A stretch of DNA of 64,000 bases from Candidatus Peribacteria bacterium. GTDB lineage: Bacteria; Patescibacteriota; Gracilibacteria; BD1-5; UBA6164. Below are positions 41,204-52,693 of the stretch, one piece after another. The stretch lies in contig CP060226.1 in the NCBI GenBank assembly GCA_023898505.1, positions 620,001 through 684,000 on the forward strand, given 5' to 3'. The position numbers and the translations under genes were made by a program. Positions within the stretch are counted from its first letter, which is position 1. Each line of letters starts with the position of its first letter. Below the pieces are notes generated by a model, which was not told where the DNA came from, ran no database searches, and was given only the letters and a program-made list of their open reading frames with translations.

Positions 41204-43102
41204 ATGTCTATGTGAAAAATAATTTGAATCGACCTCGGTACAACAAACTCATGTGTTGCCTTTATGGAATGAGGAGAAGCTAAAGTTATCCCAAATGCGG
41301 AAGGAAATAGAACAACTCCAAGTATCGTGGCGCATAAAGATGGAAATATCATCGTCGGAACACCAGCAAAAAGACAGGCCATTACCAATCCTGCGGGGAC
41401 AATATTTTCCGCAAAAAGATTTATCGGGAGAAAATACGAGGAGGTACAAGAAGAAATCAAATCTGTACCATTTGAAGTAGTAAAAGGAAAAGACGGTTCT
41501 GCACTCATCAAGTTTGATGGTAAAGAAGTACGCCCAGAAGAAATAGGAGCACATGTACTCATGAAACTTAAAGAAGATGCTGAAAAATTCCTCGGAAGCA
41601 AAGTAACCGAAGCGGTTATCACCGTACCTGCCTACTTCAACGATGATCAAAGACAAGCAACGATCAACGCGGGAAAGATAGCTGGACTTGAGGTAAAGAG
41701 AATCGTAAACGAACCAACCGCGGCAGCACTTTCATATGGAGCCGGTAAGGGAAAAAATGAAAAGATTGCTGTCTACGACCTCGGTGGTGGTACCTTTGAT
41801 ATCTCAATCTTGGAGCTTTCAGAAGAAGGAACCTTTGAAGTACTCGCAACCAATGGGGATACTCACCTCGGTGGTGATGACTTCGATAAACGTATCACTG
41901 ATTGGATTATCGATGAGTTTAAAAAAGACCAAGGAATTGACCTCAGAAACGACCCTATGGCGCTTCAAAGAGTGAGAGATGAAGCTGAAAAAGCAAAAAA
42001 AGAGCTCTCAAGCACGACCGAGTACGATATCAACCTCCCATATATCACGGTAGACTCGAGTGGGCCAAAGAACCTCATGATGACACTCAAAAGATCAAAA
42101 TTTGAAGAACTTATCGGAGACCTGGTAGAAAGAAGTATCGAACCATGTAAAAAGGTACTGGCAGATGCTGGACTCAAAGCAAGTGAACTTCACCAAGTAC
42201 TCCTCGTTGGTGGTTCTACCAGAGTTCCAATGGTCGTATCAAAGGTAGAAGCATTTTTTGGGAAAAAGCCAAATGCTGGTATCAATCCAGATGAAGCTGT
42301 AGCACTTGGAGCAGCTATCCAAGCAGGTATCATCGGTGGAGATGTCACTGACGTCCTTCTCCTCGATGTCACGCCTCTTACCCTCGGTATCGAAACCATG
42401 GGAGGAGTAAGGACCGTGATGATTCCAAGAAATACCACCATTCCAGCTAATAAAAACGAAACTTTCTCAACTGCCGTAGATAATCAACCAAGTGTTGAAA
42501 TTCACGTACTTCAAGGAGAAAGAGAGATGGCAGCTGACAACAAATCTCTGGGGAAATTTATGCTCGACGGGATCGCACCAGCACCAAGAGGGGTACCTCA
42601 GATCGAAGTACACTTTGATATCGATGCTAATGGTGTTCTCAAAGTAACGGCTAAGGATAAAGGAACTGGAAAAGAACAACATATCACCATCCAAGGATCA
42701 ACGGGTATGGATGAAGCAGAAGTTGATAAACTCGTAAAAGAAGCGGAAGCAAAAAGAGATGAAGATAAAAAGAAAAAAGATATGGCCGATGCAAGAAACC
42801 ATGCAGATGGAGCCGTAGCGCAGGCAGAAAAGATGCTCAGAGACAACGCCGATAAGGTCGAAGAAGCCGATAAAAAGGCAGTAGAAGAAAAGATTGCAGC
42901 GGTAAAAGAAGTGCTTGGAAAATCTGATGCCACAAAAGAGGATTTCGAAACTCCAACCAAAGCACTCACTGATCTCCTCATGCAAGTAGGACAAAAACTC
43001 TACCAAGCTGGTGGTCAGCCAGGAGCTGAAGGAGCTCAAGCAGATACCGCATCAAATGATAAAAAAGATGATGATGTACAAGAAGGAGAGGTAGAGAAAT
43101 AG
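41204..43102 (+). CDS. dnaK: Chaperone DnaK (Hsp70)
   Basis: 632-residue ATP-driven chaperone. The N-terminus KIIGIDLGTTNSCVAFMEGGEAK carries three UGA-encoded Gly in the first 23 codons, then no UGA in the remaining 609. AVYDLGGGTFDISILEL, TRVPMV and the substrate-binding domain (LLDVTPLTLGIETMGGV) are all typical. The C-terminus ends with an acidic tail (DKKDDDVQEGEVEK). The start at 41204 has a second ATG two codons on. Monocistronic: CIRCE in front, terminator behind; no grpE or dnaJ nearby. Confidence 0.97.
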
Positions 43103-43123
43103 AAATCTATCTTCACAAAATTC

Positions 43124-43165
43124 AACAACTCGTTATTGACAAAAATAACGAGTTGTTTATTATTT
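43124..43165 (+). terminator. Intrinsic terminator of dnaK
   Basis: A perfect 14-base stem (43124-43137 with 43144-43157), 6-base loop, then T-rich sequence. Confidence 0.85.
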
Positions 43166-43188
43166 ATATAATATTATTAAGTTTCTAT

Positions 43189-44166
43189 ATGCTGAAGCCT
43201 CACGAAGAACAAGAAGGAAGAATAACTTGAAAAAATATATGGAATACCGGGCTTTCAGGAGTCTCTAAACTTGCAAAAGCAACAACCCACTGCATACTCA
43301 ACACCATAGAAGGGATAGAAAACATCTTACTTCAAGTCTCACATCAAAAAGAAAGATTAACAAACAACGAGGATTATTCTACACTAAAGAAAGTTCTCAC
43401 TCCTATCTGGAATGGTTTATTAGATGCGCTTCATAAAGCCGGAGTAACTCCAAATAACGTTGTTACTTTTAGAATTTTCTTACTATTTGTAGGTCTAGTG
43501 CTCTATATAGCTGGGGAACAATGACTGGCAGCAACGAGTATTTTCACATCTCTTGCTGGTGATTGAGCTGATGGTGCTCTTGCGAGAAAATATAATCAAA
43601 AATCTAAAGTTGGGGAACTCTATGACGCTCAAACTGATAAAGTAAGCGACCTCGTTATATCTGGAATCATTTTCCATTTACTTTGGCAAGTATATCCAGA
43701 ACTTGCAATTATATTTTGATGAATAGCTTCTTGAAAACTCTATCAACATCATCAATCTGCAATTCGACCATGAAGACCTGGATATAGAGAACAATGACCC
43801 ATGTTTCTTCAAGCTGCCTTTAAAGATGAGCTCACACAATATGTCGAAGAAAAAACAGGCGGAGCCGCAAATAACTATGGAAAGATAAAAACTGCCGTAC
43901 AAATGATTTCCAATGGAGTCATGCTTGGAATCCTTACTGTAAGTGATGCGTATGGAATGATTGATACTCTACTTCTAAGCATCTGAGTAATTGCGCAAGG
44001 AGGATCTATTTGACTTGGATATCTAAGTAATTATCCGCCAAAGGATCTAAAAATAGAACTTCAACTCACTGCAGGTATGGTTTTAGGAAGAATAAAAAAT
44101 ATCCTACGAACAAAGCTCCTTATTCCTTCTTCATGAAGAACAAAGAAAATCTATAGGATTAGCTAA
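43189..44166 (+). CDS. CDP-alcohol phosphatidyltransferase family protein
   Basis: 325 residues. The family motif D-G-A-D-G-A-L-A-R-x8-G-x3-D-x3-D is complete in GDGADGALARKYNQK and GELYDAQTDKVSD, with one Gly coded by TGA. VTPNNVVTFRIFLLF is the usual first helix. It should join a CDP-activated lipid to an alcohol (glycerol phosphate, inositol phosphate or similar) at the inner membrane. A helical N-terminal extension of about 85 residues precedes the catalytic part, so it is longer than PgsA (about 190). About eleven TGAs are read as Gly. Confidence 0.85.
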
Positions 44167-44457
44167 AATAATAATTCTGAATCCACCAATTTTTCGGGAT
44201 ACGAAAATCAAAAATAACAAAAAGACTCTAAGGTTATTTAAATTCTTTGATGTGTATCACTGGGATTTTAAAGGGGAAACATTCGCCACGAAACGAAAGC
44301 AAAAGCTCTCATCAACGGTAAGCGAAATTGTTTCCCCTTTAATCTTTTGTTACTTTTAGATAAAAGTAAATGGTATATAACTAATTATAGATCCCCGTGT
44401 CAAGCACGAGGATGACAAGGAAGAGTTACTTGACTGCTTCCAAACCTACACAGCAAC
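44167..44457. other. Gap with a long imperfect palindrome
   Basis: No gene is seen. A large inverted repeat spans 44264-44344, with arms TAAAGGGGAAAC (44269-44280) and GTTTCCCCTTTA (44330-44341) and inner ATTCGC/GCGAAT-like pairing. A GATCC..CACGAGGATGAC palindromic repeat follows at about 44391-44417. Confidence 0.6.
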
Positions 44458-44491
44458 TAAAAAACGCCCCCATCGTGGGGGCCGTTTTTTT
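44458..44491 (-). terminator. Intrinsic terminator of metK
   Basis: A C5/G5 hairpin with AAAACG/CGTTTT flanks, directly at the metK stop. T-runs exist on both strands. Confidence 0.75.
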
Positions 44492-45614
44492 ACATCAAAC
44501 TCTTAAATACCTCCACACTATCAAGCTTCTCCCAGGTCACATCATCTCTCCCAAAGTGTCCATAAGTCGCCGTCTTTTGAAATCCTGGTTTTCTCAATTG
44601 CAGCTTCTCAATAATTCCTTTTGGAGTGAGATCAAAGTTTGCCTTCACCGCTTCAATAATCTTTTCCTTTGCTACCTTCTCTGTTTCAAATGTCTTTACA
44701 TATACCGATACTGGCTCTGCTACCCCGATAGCATACCCAAGCTGGACTTCACACCTCTCACATACTCATGAAGCCACGATATTTTTCGCTAAGTACCTGG
44801 CAATATACGCTCAAGAACGATCTACTTTTGAGGGATCTTTTCCAGAAAATGCTCAACCCCCATGTCTTCCAAGTCCTCCATAGGTATCGACAATAATTTT
44901 TCTTCCCGTAAGTCCACAATCTCCCTTTGGTCCTCAAATGACAAATTTCCCCGTTGGGTTAATATGAAGTACAGTTGCTTCATCGAGCATATCCCCAAGT
45001 ACTGGCTTGATAACCTCACGAATAATTCCCTCTTTGAGAGTTTCTTGTGTCACGCTGGCACGATGCTGATTGGAAACAACCACGGTATCAACACGAACGG
45101 GAGTATGCTCATCGTACTCTACGGTTACCTGTGTCTTCCCATCTGGGAGCAAGTATGGAAGGGTATTATTTTTTCTTACTTCTTCGAGTTTTTTTGCCAA
45201 CTTATGTGCTAAACTAATCGGAAGTGGGAGATAGTTTTCTGTTTCATTGGTGGCATACCCAAACATAATCCCCTGATCTCCAGCTCCACCAGTATCTACT
45301 CCCTGAGCGATATCTGGGGATTGGGTGTTAATCATCAAGTGAACGCCAATCTCATTTCCATCGAAACAGGCTTCTGTTTCATTGTACCCGATACCACAAA
45401 TCGTCTTTCTCACAAGTTCTGTATAATTTACGTTTGCTCTTGTAGTAATCTCACCACTGACAATCACTGTCCCAGTTGTTACCATCGTCTCACAGGCAAC
45501 TCTCGAGTATGGATCCTCGGCTAAACAGGCATCTAAAATCGCATCACTAATCTGATCACAAACCTTGTCTGGGTGTCCACTCGTTACTGATTCTGAGGTA
45601 ATTACATGTCTCAT
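44490..45614 (-). CDS. metK: S-adenosylmethionine synthetase
   Basis: 374-residue enzyme that makes SAM from methionine and ATP. SESVTSGHPDKVCDQISDA is the methionine/ATP site, GAGDQGIMFGYA and FVIGGPKGDCGLTGRK the P-loop region, and RHGGGAFSGKDPSKVDRS the second ATP loop. TGAs code for the first Gly of GGP, one of HGGG, and Gly in DRSGAY and VASGVCE. The start at 45614 is the family-typical MRHVITSE. It is controlled by a SAM-I riboswitch about 200 bases upstream. Confidence 0.97.
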
Positions 45615-45761
45615 AATTTCTCTAACAATAAAAAAATAAAAATAGTTCTGCCAAGTAACCATATGGCTTGTATGCACTGAGTAACTGTCCGAGCCCCAAT
45701 TTTAATTGGTCGAGTTTTACGAAGAAATACAACTCCTAGGCTATTATGAGGTGAGACCATT

Positions 45762-45786
45762 AAAAAACTTCCCATTTTTTGGAAAG
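45762..45786 (-). terminator. Riboswitch-controlled terminator of metK
   Basis: CTTTCC..GGGAAG stem followed by TTTTTT on the minus strand. The 5' arm CTTTCC can alternatively pair with GGAAAG at the 3' edge of the aptamer, which provides the antiterminator. Confidence 0.7.
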
Positions 45787-45824
45787 CTATACTTCAAAAC
45801 AACGATGTTGATTATCGGATGAAA

Positions 45825-45922
45825 TATATCTTTCCCTTGCGGGTAGGAGTTAGCACCTTATCTACGACAGGTTGCTGGAGTAATACAAACGGGCCTATTC
45901 CCTTTTACTCGCTCTTGATATG
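45825..45922 (-). promoter_or_regulatory. SAM-I (S-box) riboswitch aptamer
   Basis: On the minus strand ATCAAGAG is followed by GGGAATAGGCCC, CCAGCAACCTG and AAGGTGCTAACTCCTACC, the conserved S-box core in the right order, closed by an ATATC/GATAT P1. The hairpin terminator lies about 40 bases downstream. It should turn metK off when SAM is plentiful. Confidence 0.88.
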
Positions 45923-45969
45923 GATCAAGTAGAAAGAGTATACGAAAAATTTCGATACGTCAAAACCGA

Positions 45970-48900
45970 TTATGCTTTATGTCTTTTCAAAAGACCAAAA
46001 CTCAGTACAACTCAGAAAGAAATAATCCCAAACAAAAAGAGTAACTGCTCAGATAGAGGGAGAGATCTAGTATCCCCCACGTCCTTCTCTCCCCTGATCA
46101 CCGAAACCACCGATCTATCTCCTCCCACACCTTGATTTCATCCTGACTTTTCTTTTTTCGCTGCCTGCGCTTTGGGTACGAGATACGATTGCATCTGCAG
46201 ATAATACTCAGAATCTATCTCTACATCTTTTTCTCTCGGAACCATAAATACTCCTCCTGAAGCTGTAACCACTTCCGAACGAATATGGTACTCCCCAGGA
46301 GCAAGTGTATGGGTTTTATAGCTATACTTTCCAGCCTCATCCGATTGGAGTTCAATCTCTTCATCTCAGATATATAAAAGAATCCTGACATTTGGTTCGG
46401 TCGTTCCTGAGATCTTGAGGTTCTTTTTTTGCTTTTCAATACTCTGAGAAAAGCGAACTCAAGGCACATCTTTTATCTCTACTCCAATAGATTTCTGAGA
46501 AAGGATGGCGGTATCTTTCCAAGGGGATGAAAATGATAGGAAGTGTGTAGATCCTGATCCTCCCTCAGGAAACAAAGGAGGGGGAAATAAAAATGGTGAG
46601 AAGTTGTATGTCTCAAGAAATGAAAGGGTGTTTCCCATAGATACTGCTACTATTTCTTTTTTCTCCTCTCTAGCCTCTGCAAGCATAAGTTTCTTTACCT
46701 CTGTATCTTTCCACATCCCTCGTTCTTCTTTTCTGGCTTGTTTTTCTAAAAGAGCAAAGCTATCTTGGTACAAAAAAGGAAAACGAAGATAGGCTCGTGC
46801 ATACCCCTCTCGGATGAGTGTTTCATTAAAACTCCCCGATTCCCCTGGTATATATACATAGCCGAGTAAACGATTATACTTGTCTCGATGATTGATCCCT
46901 TCAAAGTGAATCTGCACCTTTTTGCCTGTGAGCTGTGTTTTTGTAAACTCATAGGCTTCAATTCCATAGTACTCAACTTCTTTTTTAGGATGTTTTGTCT
47001 CTGGAGTATCTACTCCAATCAGTCGAAGTTTTTCTTTTCCCTGTGGTAACAGCACTTCGATCGTATCACCATCTATCACTCGTACTACTTCTGCAAGCAC
47101 GGTCTTCGTTTCTAAAAGTTCATGCGTCAACACCGTATTTTCTGGTATCTGAAAACTCCAAGATATCTCGTCGATAATCTGTTCCCCCTGTAACAGATAT
47201 ACGGCATCTTCGGTATTCCCGAGACTGATGCCCGACTCTTCTTTATAGAGACGGTAGGTATCAAAAGGAAATATGCGTATATTATTTGCAAAAACATATG
47301 GCTTTGACCCTTTTCCTTTGACATCATCTACTTCAAGTCACAGTAGATCTATCGGTAGGTACGAGGTATTTTGTATGTCGATATATTCCAGATCATCTCG
47401 ACCACTTGGATTTACCATAACTCCAGATATCTTCAGACCTCGAAAGTCACGAGTCAGAACCTCAGGAGTCAATTCTTTTTGCATTCCTACGCTCAGTTGT
47501 AGTATATCTATACTGGTAGCTCAGAAACTATCAGTCACAGTCAACTCGATGGTATACACTCCCGTCTCATACCACTGTCATGGAGGGTTCAGTTTTTGAC
47601 TTATTTCCCCATTTCAGAGATTCCATAGAACTTGAAGTTTCTCTCCATCAGGATCAAAAGAGTCCTTTCCGGTAATATTTACATTACAGCGGTCTGCTTC
47701 ACAAATCAAGATATTTCCACTCAAGGTTTTAGCTTCTGACATAACTCCCTGTAAAGTGATTTGTGCTACTGGAGCATGATTATCTCTTTTCAGATCTTCA
47801 AGATAGCGATTATCAACAAATATGCGTTGCTCCTGCACATAATTGGTCTTGGTATTTGTCACCTCGACAGAGATACTGGTCGTACCTGGTTCGAGATACA
47901 CCACTCCAGGATTACAGGTATACTGATACTTTTCTTTAAAAACCGTCGTTCAAAAGTCCCAGAAACAGGTATCTCGACTTGATTTTGGATACTTGAGATT
48001 AATAGCACATCGTTCCTCGCTACAATGATAGTTTCCATCTCATCACAACTCGAGTCCACTCTGAACAACAATTTCTTCAATACCTTCCTCTACTTCAGAA
48101 GCAAGAGTAGTTCCTCATCAGCCTGAAGATGTAGATATTTCTTCTATATCATCCATCTCGGTATTGATAATCTGAATTATTCGCTCGTGAAAATTCATAC
48201 GGTTCTCTGCTTCATACACCTGTATACGAACGGTATGTTCTCCCTTAGGAATCTCCCATTTGGAAGGATTACACTCCTCGATAATCGCCCCTGTAAAACT
48301 GAGTTCCAACATACATGCGTAGTTCGATGAAATCTTTCCCAGAGCATTATCAAGAAGTTGGAGATTTACCTTACAGATATCCTTCTTTTGATCACAGTAA
48401 AACACATCACTCAGAATATCGTCTCGATTAGTAAAATAGGTTGGATTCTGAAAATCAAGGTTGATATTTGGGAGAATTCCAGGCATTACGACAAATGGAT
48501 TCACAAAGTCTAGAGCACCTGTTTTGAAATTGCTAGGAATATCTTTGTCATAGATTGTTGCAATAATTTGATGACTTCCTTCAGGATACGACACATACCC
48601 AGGATTACACTTGACATCTGTCCCCTCGGTAGTAAATGAACCCGATCAAAAGTCCCAAGTACATGCATAATTATTGGCGATATAACTTCCCGTAAATAGG
48701 TGCTCGAGGGTAAGGTTTACCTTGCAATCTTCATTTTTACACTGCCAGGCAATCGTATCTCCAGTTCCTGTTTGTTCAAGACCACTTTGAACCATGATAT
48801 CAATATCTGGTATTTCTACGACTGGTGGAGTATTACTGATATGTAGATATTTTTCTTTGGTATTACTCGGAAGATCTTTTTCATACACAATAATATGTAG

Positions 48901-49290
48901 ATCATGTTCCCCTTCGGGAAAGATAATCGTATTTGGATTGCAACGTTCTTTTTGGTCGCTTTCCAGGAGCATATCGATATAGCAGCCAAACGTAGACGAG
49001 AGATCAGCCCCAGAACCATCGGTAAACTTCATATTTACCTTACACTCATCCTTTTCATAATCACACATATAGCCATCCTGTACGATGTCTTTATCTACGA
49101 GATATGTTGGATTTTGAAATTGAATCAAAAAATCAGGAACGATAGTCCCTGTGGATGTAGCACCTAAATCATCTGCCTTTCCAGGAGAGAAAAGTGAAAA
49201 TATACTGATAAAAAATAGACACAAAAAAACAGCACAAAAAACACTAATTTTTTGAAGAGAAGTATTGCTTTTTGGTATAATAGAGATCAT
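45970..49290 (-). CDS. Surface-anchored LTD/SNase multidomain nuclease
   Basis: 1106 residues in one frame across at least ten TGAs. A signal peptide (about 1-40) is followed by about four Cys-bearing beta repeats of the type FQNPTYLVDKDIVQDGYMC ... KVNMKF ... CNP..I.FPEGEH (to about 470), a PKD-like domain, a lamin-tail domain (about 605-715, GLKISGVMVNPSGRDD) and a staphylococcal-nuclease domain (about 730-870). Active-site residues are all in place: Asp740/742 in VIDGDT, Arg756, Asp761, Glu764 (RLIGVDTPE) and Arg807 (KYNRLLGY). A beta domain and a C-terminal membrane helix (about 1075-1097) end it. An ectonuclease, probably degrading external nucleic acid. Two stretches after the SNase domain look repeat-derived. 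Confidence 0.88.
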
Positions 49291-50194
49291 CTTCTATGAG
49301 CTTCCTATTTTTAGCAATAAGATCTCCGATGATTCACAAAGCAAAAAACTGTACCGCAATAACGACACAAACCCCGGCCAATACTAATGATTGGATTTTC
49401 CCTGTTCCCACAGGATGCTGGATATAAAAGTAGAGAAAACGCCCAATCCCCATCATCCCCATAAAGAGAAACAAGAGACCAAAACGGAAAAATACACGAA
49501 TCGGATGGTACATAACATATACTCTGAGAAGTATTCCTGTCGTCTTAAATACATGCTGCCACATACTTGAAAAAAGTCGTGATGGACGAGTAGGAGCATT
49601 GGTTTCTATGGGAATATAACTTACATGCAGCCCCTTACTTCCTGCCTGTATCAGCGTATCAACGGCATAGCTAAAAGTAGAAGTGACATTGAGTCGTAAG
49701 AGTGCTTCTTTAGAATAGGCACGAAAGCCACTAACACTATCAGGAACTTTTGTTTGTGACATCTGACGTACCATATAACTTCCAAACCACTGAAGAAATC
49801 GCTTCAGAGGACTAAAATGCTCAATCTTTGATGTCTGTCTATCACCAAGTACCATATCCGCTTTCCCCTCCAAGATTGGCTGTACCAATGCTTCGATATA
49901 CTTCCCTGGATATTGATTATCTGCATCCGTATTGACGAGGATATCAGCTCCGACAATAAGCGCCTTCTCGACCCCCGATTTAAACGCCTCTCAGAGTCCT
50001 CTATTTCCCGTGTGGGTAACGATATGGTCTACTCCATATTTTTGGGCTACCTCTATAGTATCATCACTGGAACCATCATCTACCAACAGAGTTTCAATCA
50101 TATCAACTCCTGGTATCTTCTTCGGAAGCTCCTTCAGAACAGTTGCCAGTGTATCTGCTTCGTTATATGCCGGGATTTGTATTACCAGTTTCAT
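49244..50194 (-). CDS. Glycosyltransferase family 2, DPM1/polyprenol-phosphate type
   Basis: 316 residues. LVIQIPAYNEADTLATVL, LVDDGSSDDT and NTDADNQYPGKYI (metal-binding) are the GT-A core; GNRGLGEAFKSG, with the Gly after Leu coded by TGA, is the loop typical of dolichol-phosphate mannosyltransferase-like enzymes. Two C-terminal membrane helices (RFGLLFLFMGMMGIGRFL and LVLAGVCVVIAVQFFAL). It overlaps the start of the surface nuclease by 47 bases and so is probably co-transcribed with it. Confidence 0.92.
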
Positions 50195-50348
50195 GAATAG
50201 AAATCAGAGTACTAAAAGTATAGAGAAAAATGTGCGGGTTTACGAGCTGAACAAGAAAAAATGGGCAGAAAATCTCCTCGAGCACTTTTATAGATTTTAG
50301 CTATATTAAGAAGAAAATCAAAGGAAAGAGTATTAATGCTTCCTTAAA

Positions 50349-50756
50349 TTATGAAGCGTAACGTGAAAGTATATCCTTTGTCTCGCGCAAGTATTGTGTT
50401 AAAGCATTCTCAATCTCTCTATCAGAAATAGTCTGCATCTCATGAACCAAACGATTTCGTAACTTATGAAGTCTCCAAATGGTGTCGAGATCTTTCACGA
50501 CTACTGGTGATTGTTTTAAAATAGAGCCAAAACTCCCAGTATACCCGAGCGATTGGAGGATATGATGATACAAAACATCCAGCTCTATATAGCGTTCTTT
50601 CGGACTTTTATTTGTGTCCCTAGAAATAGTACGATATACTTGCATATAACGCCTATAGTGTTCTTTGGTCATGGTTCGTTTATGGCTCATAAACCATATC
50701 CCCCATACTCCCAAAAACACAATAAGAACCAAGATTCAAAGAAAGATATACACCAT
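50349..50756 (-). CDS. Membrane-anchored HEPN-like small protein
   Basis: 135 residues. One N-terminal membrane helix (about 3-22, with a UGA Gly at codon 7) and a helical soluble part. LRNRLVHEMQ fits the R-x4-H motif of HEPN domains and the preceding helices (YIELDVLYHHILQSLGY) are compatible, but the assignment is tentative. It faces the divergent pilin gene across about 120 bases. Confidence 0.55.
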
Positions 50757-50876
50757 AAATACTATATTAGACGATATTTTTTCTCTACTACAAGAGATTT
50801 TCTCCGCTTCTGTTTTGAAAATTATATAGAACCGCTAAAATGTCAATTGTTTCCATTATATTTTTATCTATTCATT

Positions 50877-51479
50877 ATGAAAGCAATAGTTAAGGGTTTT
50901 ACCCTCATCGAACTTCTTGTAGTAATTACTATCATCGGTATCCTTGCTACTGGAGCAACTTCTGTATATACCAGTCAAATCCAAAAAGCAAGAGACACCA
51001 CTCGTCTCAATGATCTCTCAGCACTTCAAGCATCTATCGAACAAGTATATCAAGATACATCAGAGTATCCAGGATCAGATTCATTTTTTACGGAAGTATG
51101 AGCCTATCTAGAACGTCTCCCAAGTGATCCAAAACATGGGCAAAATTGTAACGCTGGTGCTGGTACCGTTTCTTGTGCCTATGCTTATGTTACTGGTCCA
51201 GACAATAATACTATCACTCAGGGGGAATATGAGCTCTCAAGTGCCTTTGAAAATTCTGGAAACAGGTCTAATAGGGCTGCAAATACGGTCGATAATGGAA
51301 ATGACGATGAAAGAATTGAAAAGGGTCTCGATGTAGGAAATAACAATACTACTGTTGCTGGTGGTGGAGCTATTACGGTAGCAAATGGAGCCTGTACAGT
51401 AGCAGGTGCTACTTCTGGAAGTGCTGAAGGCGTAATTATCGTCATCAACGGAAATCCATCTTCTGGTGAATGTAGTTAA
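50877..51479 (+). CDS. Type IV pilin-like protein
   Basis: 200 residues. Prepilin leader MKAIVKG, cleavage before FTLIELLVVITIIGILATGA with Glu5, then a long alpha-1 helix (SVYTSQIQKARDTTRLNDLSAL). The C-terminal globular part is Asn/Gly/Thr-rich with two Cys pairs (CNAGAGTVSC, CTVAG..GECS) suited to disulfides. One TGA (51099-51101) is read as Gly. Followed by a terminator. A surface pilus component; the processing peptidase is not in this window. Confidence 0.9.
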
Positions 51480-51500
51480 ATCACAACATACATTTCAAAA

Positions 51501-51532
51501 AAACAGAATCTTATAAAGATTCTGTTTTTTTT
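51501..51532 (+). terminator. Terminator between convergent pilin and csaB-like genes
   Basis: A perfect 12-base stem (51501-51512 with 51516-51527) and a T8 run. The stop codon of the minus-strand gene lies within it. Confidence 0.85.
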
Positions 51533-52512
51533 GCGTAACTCAGGATAACATGAGGGATCTTGTAGACCTTTGCAAGGACTCCGGCGTGAAACCTGCCGGC
51601 AATACAGATATCTATTTTTTTCTTGGCATACACATCATAGGTTTCCTGCATAGAGTGAGTTATCTGCACCGCATCTTTCATAAACGGTAACAAAAACTGA
51701 TAATCATTTGCTTCGGTATCATGAGCATGAAAACTATGCGGAAGCAATACTACTTTTCATCATTGTTCTATCATATAGTTACATATTCTTTCGATTTGTA
51801 ATGTATAATCTGTAATCTCTAATTTCCTGAGAGCAATACCGATAGTTTTTCCTGATACATCAACCCCCTGAAGAATATTTGTTCATATATCTGTTGCTGG
51901 ATATTTTCCAAGAGTGAGTTCAGTATGCTCATCATAATCGCCAGCATCATAGTATACTGGGTCTAGAATCAAAGAAGATTTTATTCAAAGTGCACCTAAA
52001 GATTCTTGAGAAGATACATCTCGCACATATATCGCTTGAACAGAAGAAAATATATCTCTGATAATCTGAAGACTTTGTTCATCTCTGACATCAATCGACA
52101 CCCCATACACGACCACCTGTTTACGAAATAAACGAAATACCCAACTTCTCCATTTCCATTGCTTCAGTGCGGAATTATTCGTCTCCCAATCATAAAACAG
52201 TCCTCCTCATCAAATGACAATTTTATCACTCCAAATGATGGTTTGAAAAAAAGAAAACAGATTCCTAAGATTGCGAAGTATATTTTTAGGATTTCTAATT
52301 CCCAGAGGAAAATACTCCAGATACTGGATATGATCGTGTCTAAAAAATGGATTTTTCGGCGAATAAGAAAATACTCGATAGCTATTTTCTTGTCCTCCTT
52401 TTGATTGGAACTCCTCTACTTTTCCTGCATCAAAAAGACGAATCTCATTTTTTAAAATCAGTTCATCTCAGAGATTTTCAGAACCAATGGATGCAAATAT
52501 GGCAATGTTCAT
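51511..52512 (-). CDS. Polysaccharide pyruvyl transferase family protein
   Basis: 333 residues, CsaB/WcaK-like. IGSENLGDELILKNE at the N-terminus, VIGGGGLFYDWETN (two adjacent TGAs give GG) and the C-terminal VLLPHSFHAHDTEANDY are the family landmarks. CsaB adds pyruvate ketals to wall-linked polysaccharide, which anchors SLH-type surface proteins; the exact acceptor here is unknown. Six or so TGAs. It fits with the many large surface proteins of the window. Confidence 0.85.
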
Positions 52513-52693
52513 AGTGTAAATAGTACAAAAATATTTCGGAACTCGTTCTTATTTCTCTCTTGTCTAAGGAAAGAAGTCTGTCATCCTCGGACTTGTTCCA
52601 GGGATCTATTAAAATGTAAACTCAAATATATCCCGAGGACTCGGGACTACCCCGCACTAAAGACAGGACACGGCACAGGAATGACCAAAAGAG
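52513..52693. repeat. Intergenic palindromic repeats
   Basis: GTCATCCTCGGACTTGTTCCAGGGATCT-like element (about 52579-52606) and TCCCGAGGACTCGGGA (52631-52646). No gene. Confidence 0.65.

Noticed and set aside
42598..42981. Minus-strand reading frame opposite dnaK
   Set aside because: Antisense shadow of the conserved dnaK coding sequence.
45615..45762. 52-codon frame between the riboswitch terminator and metK
   Set aside because: No support beyond being open; it overlaps the metK leader and has no motif.
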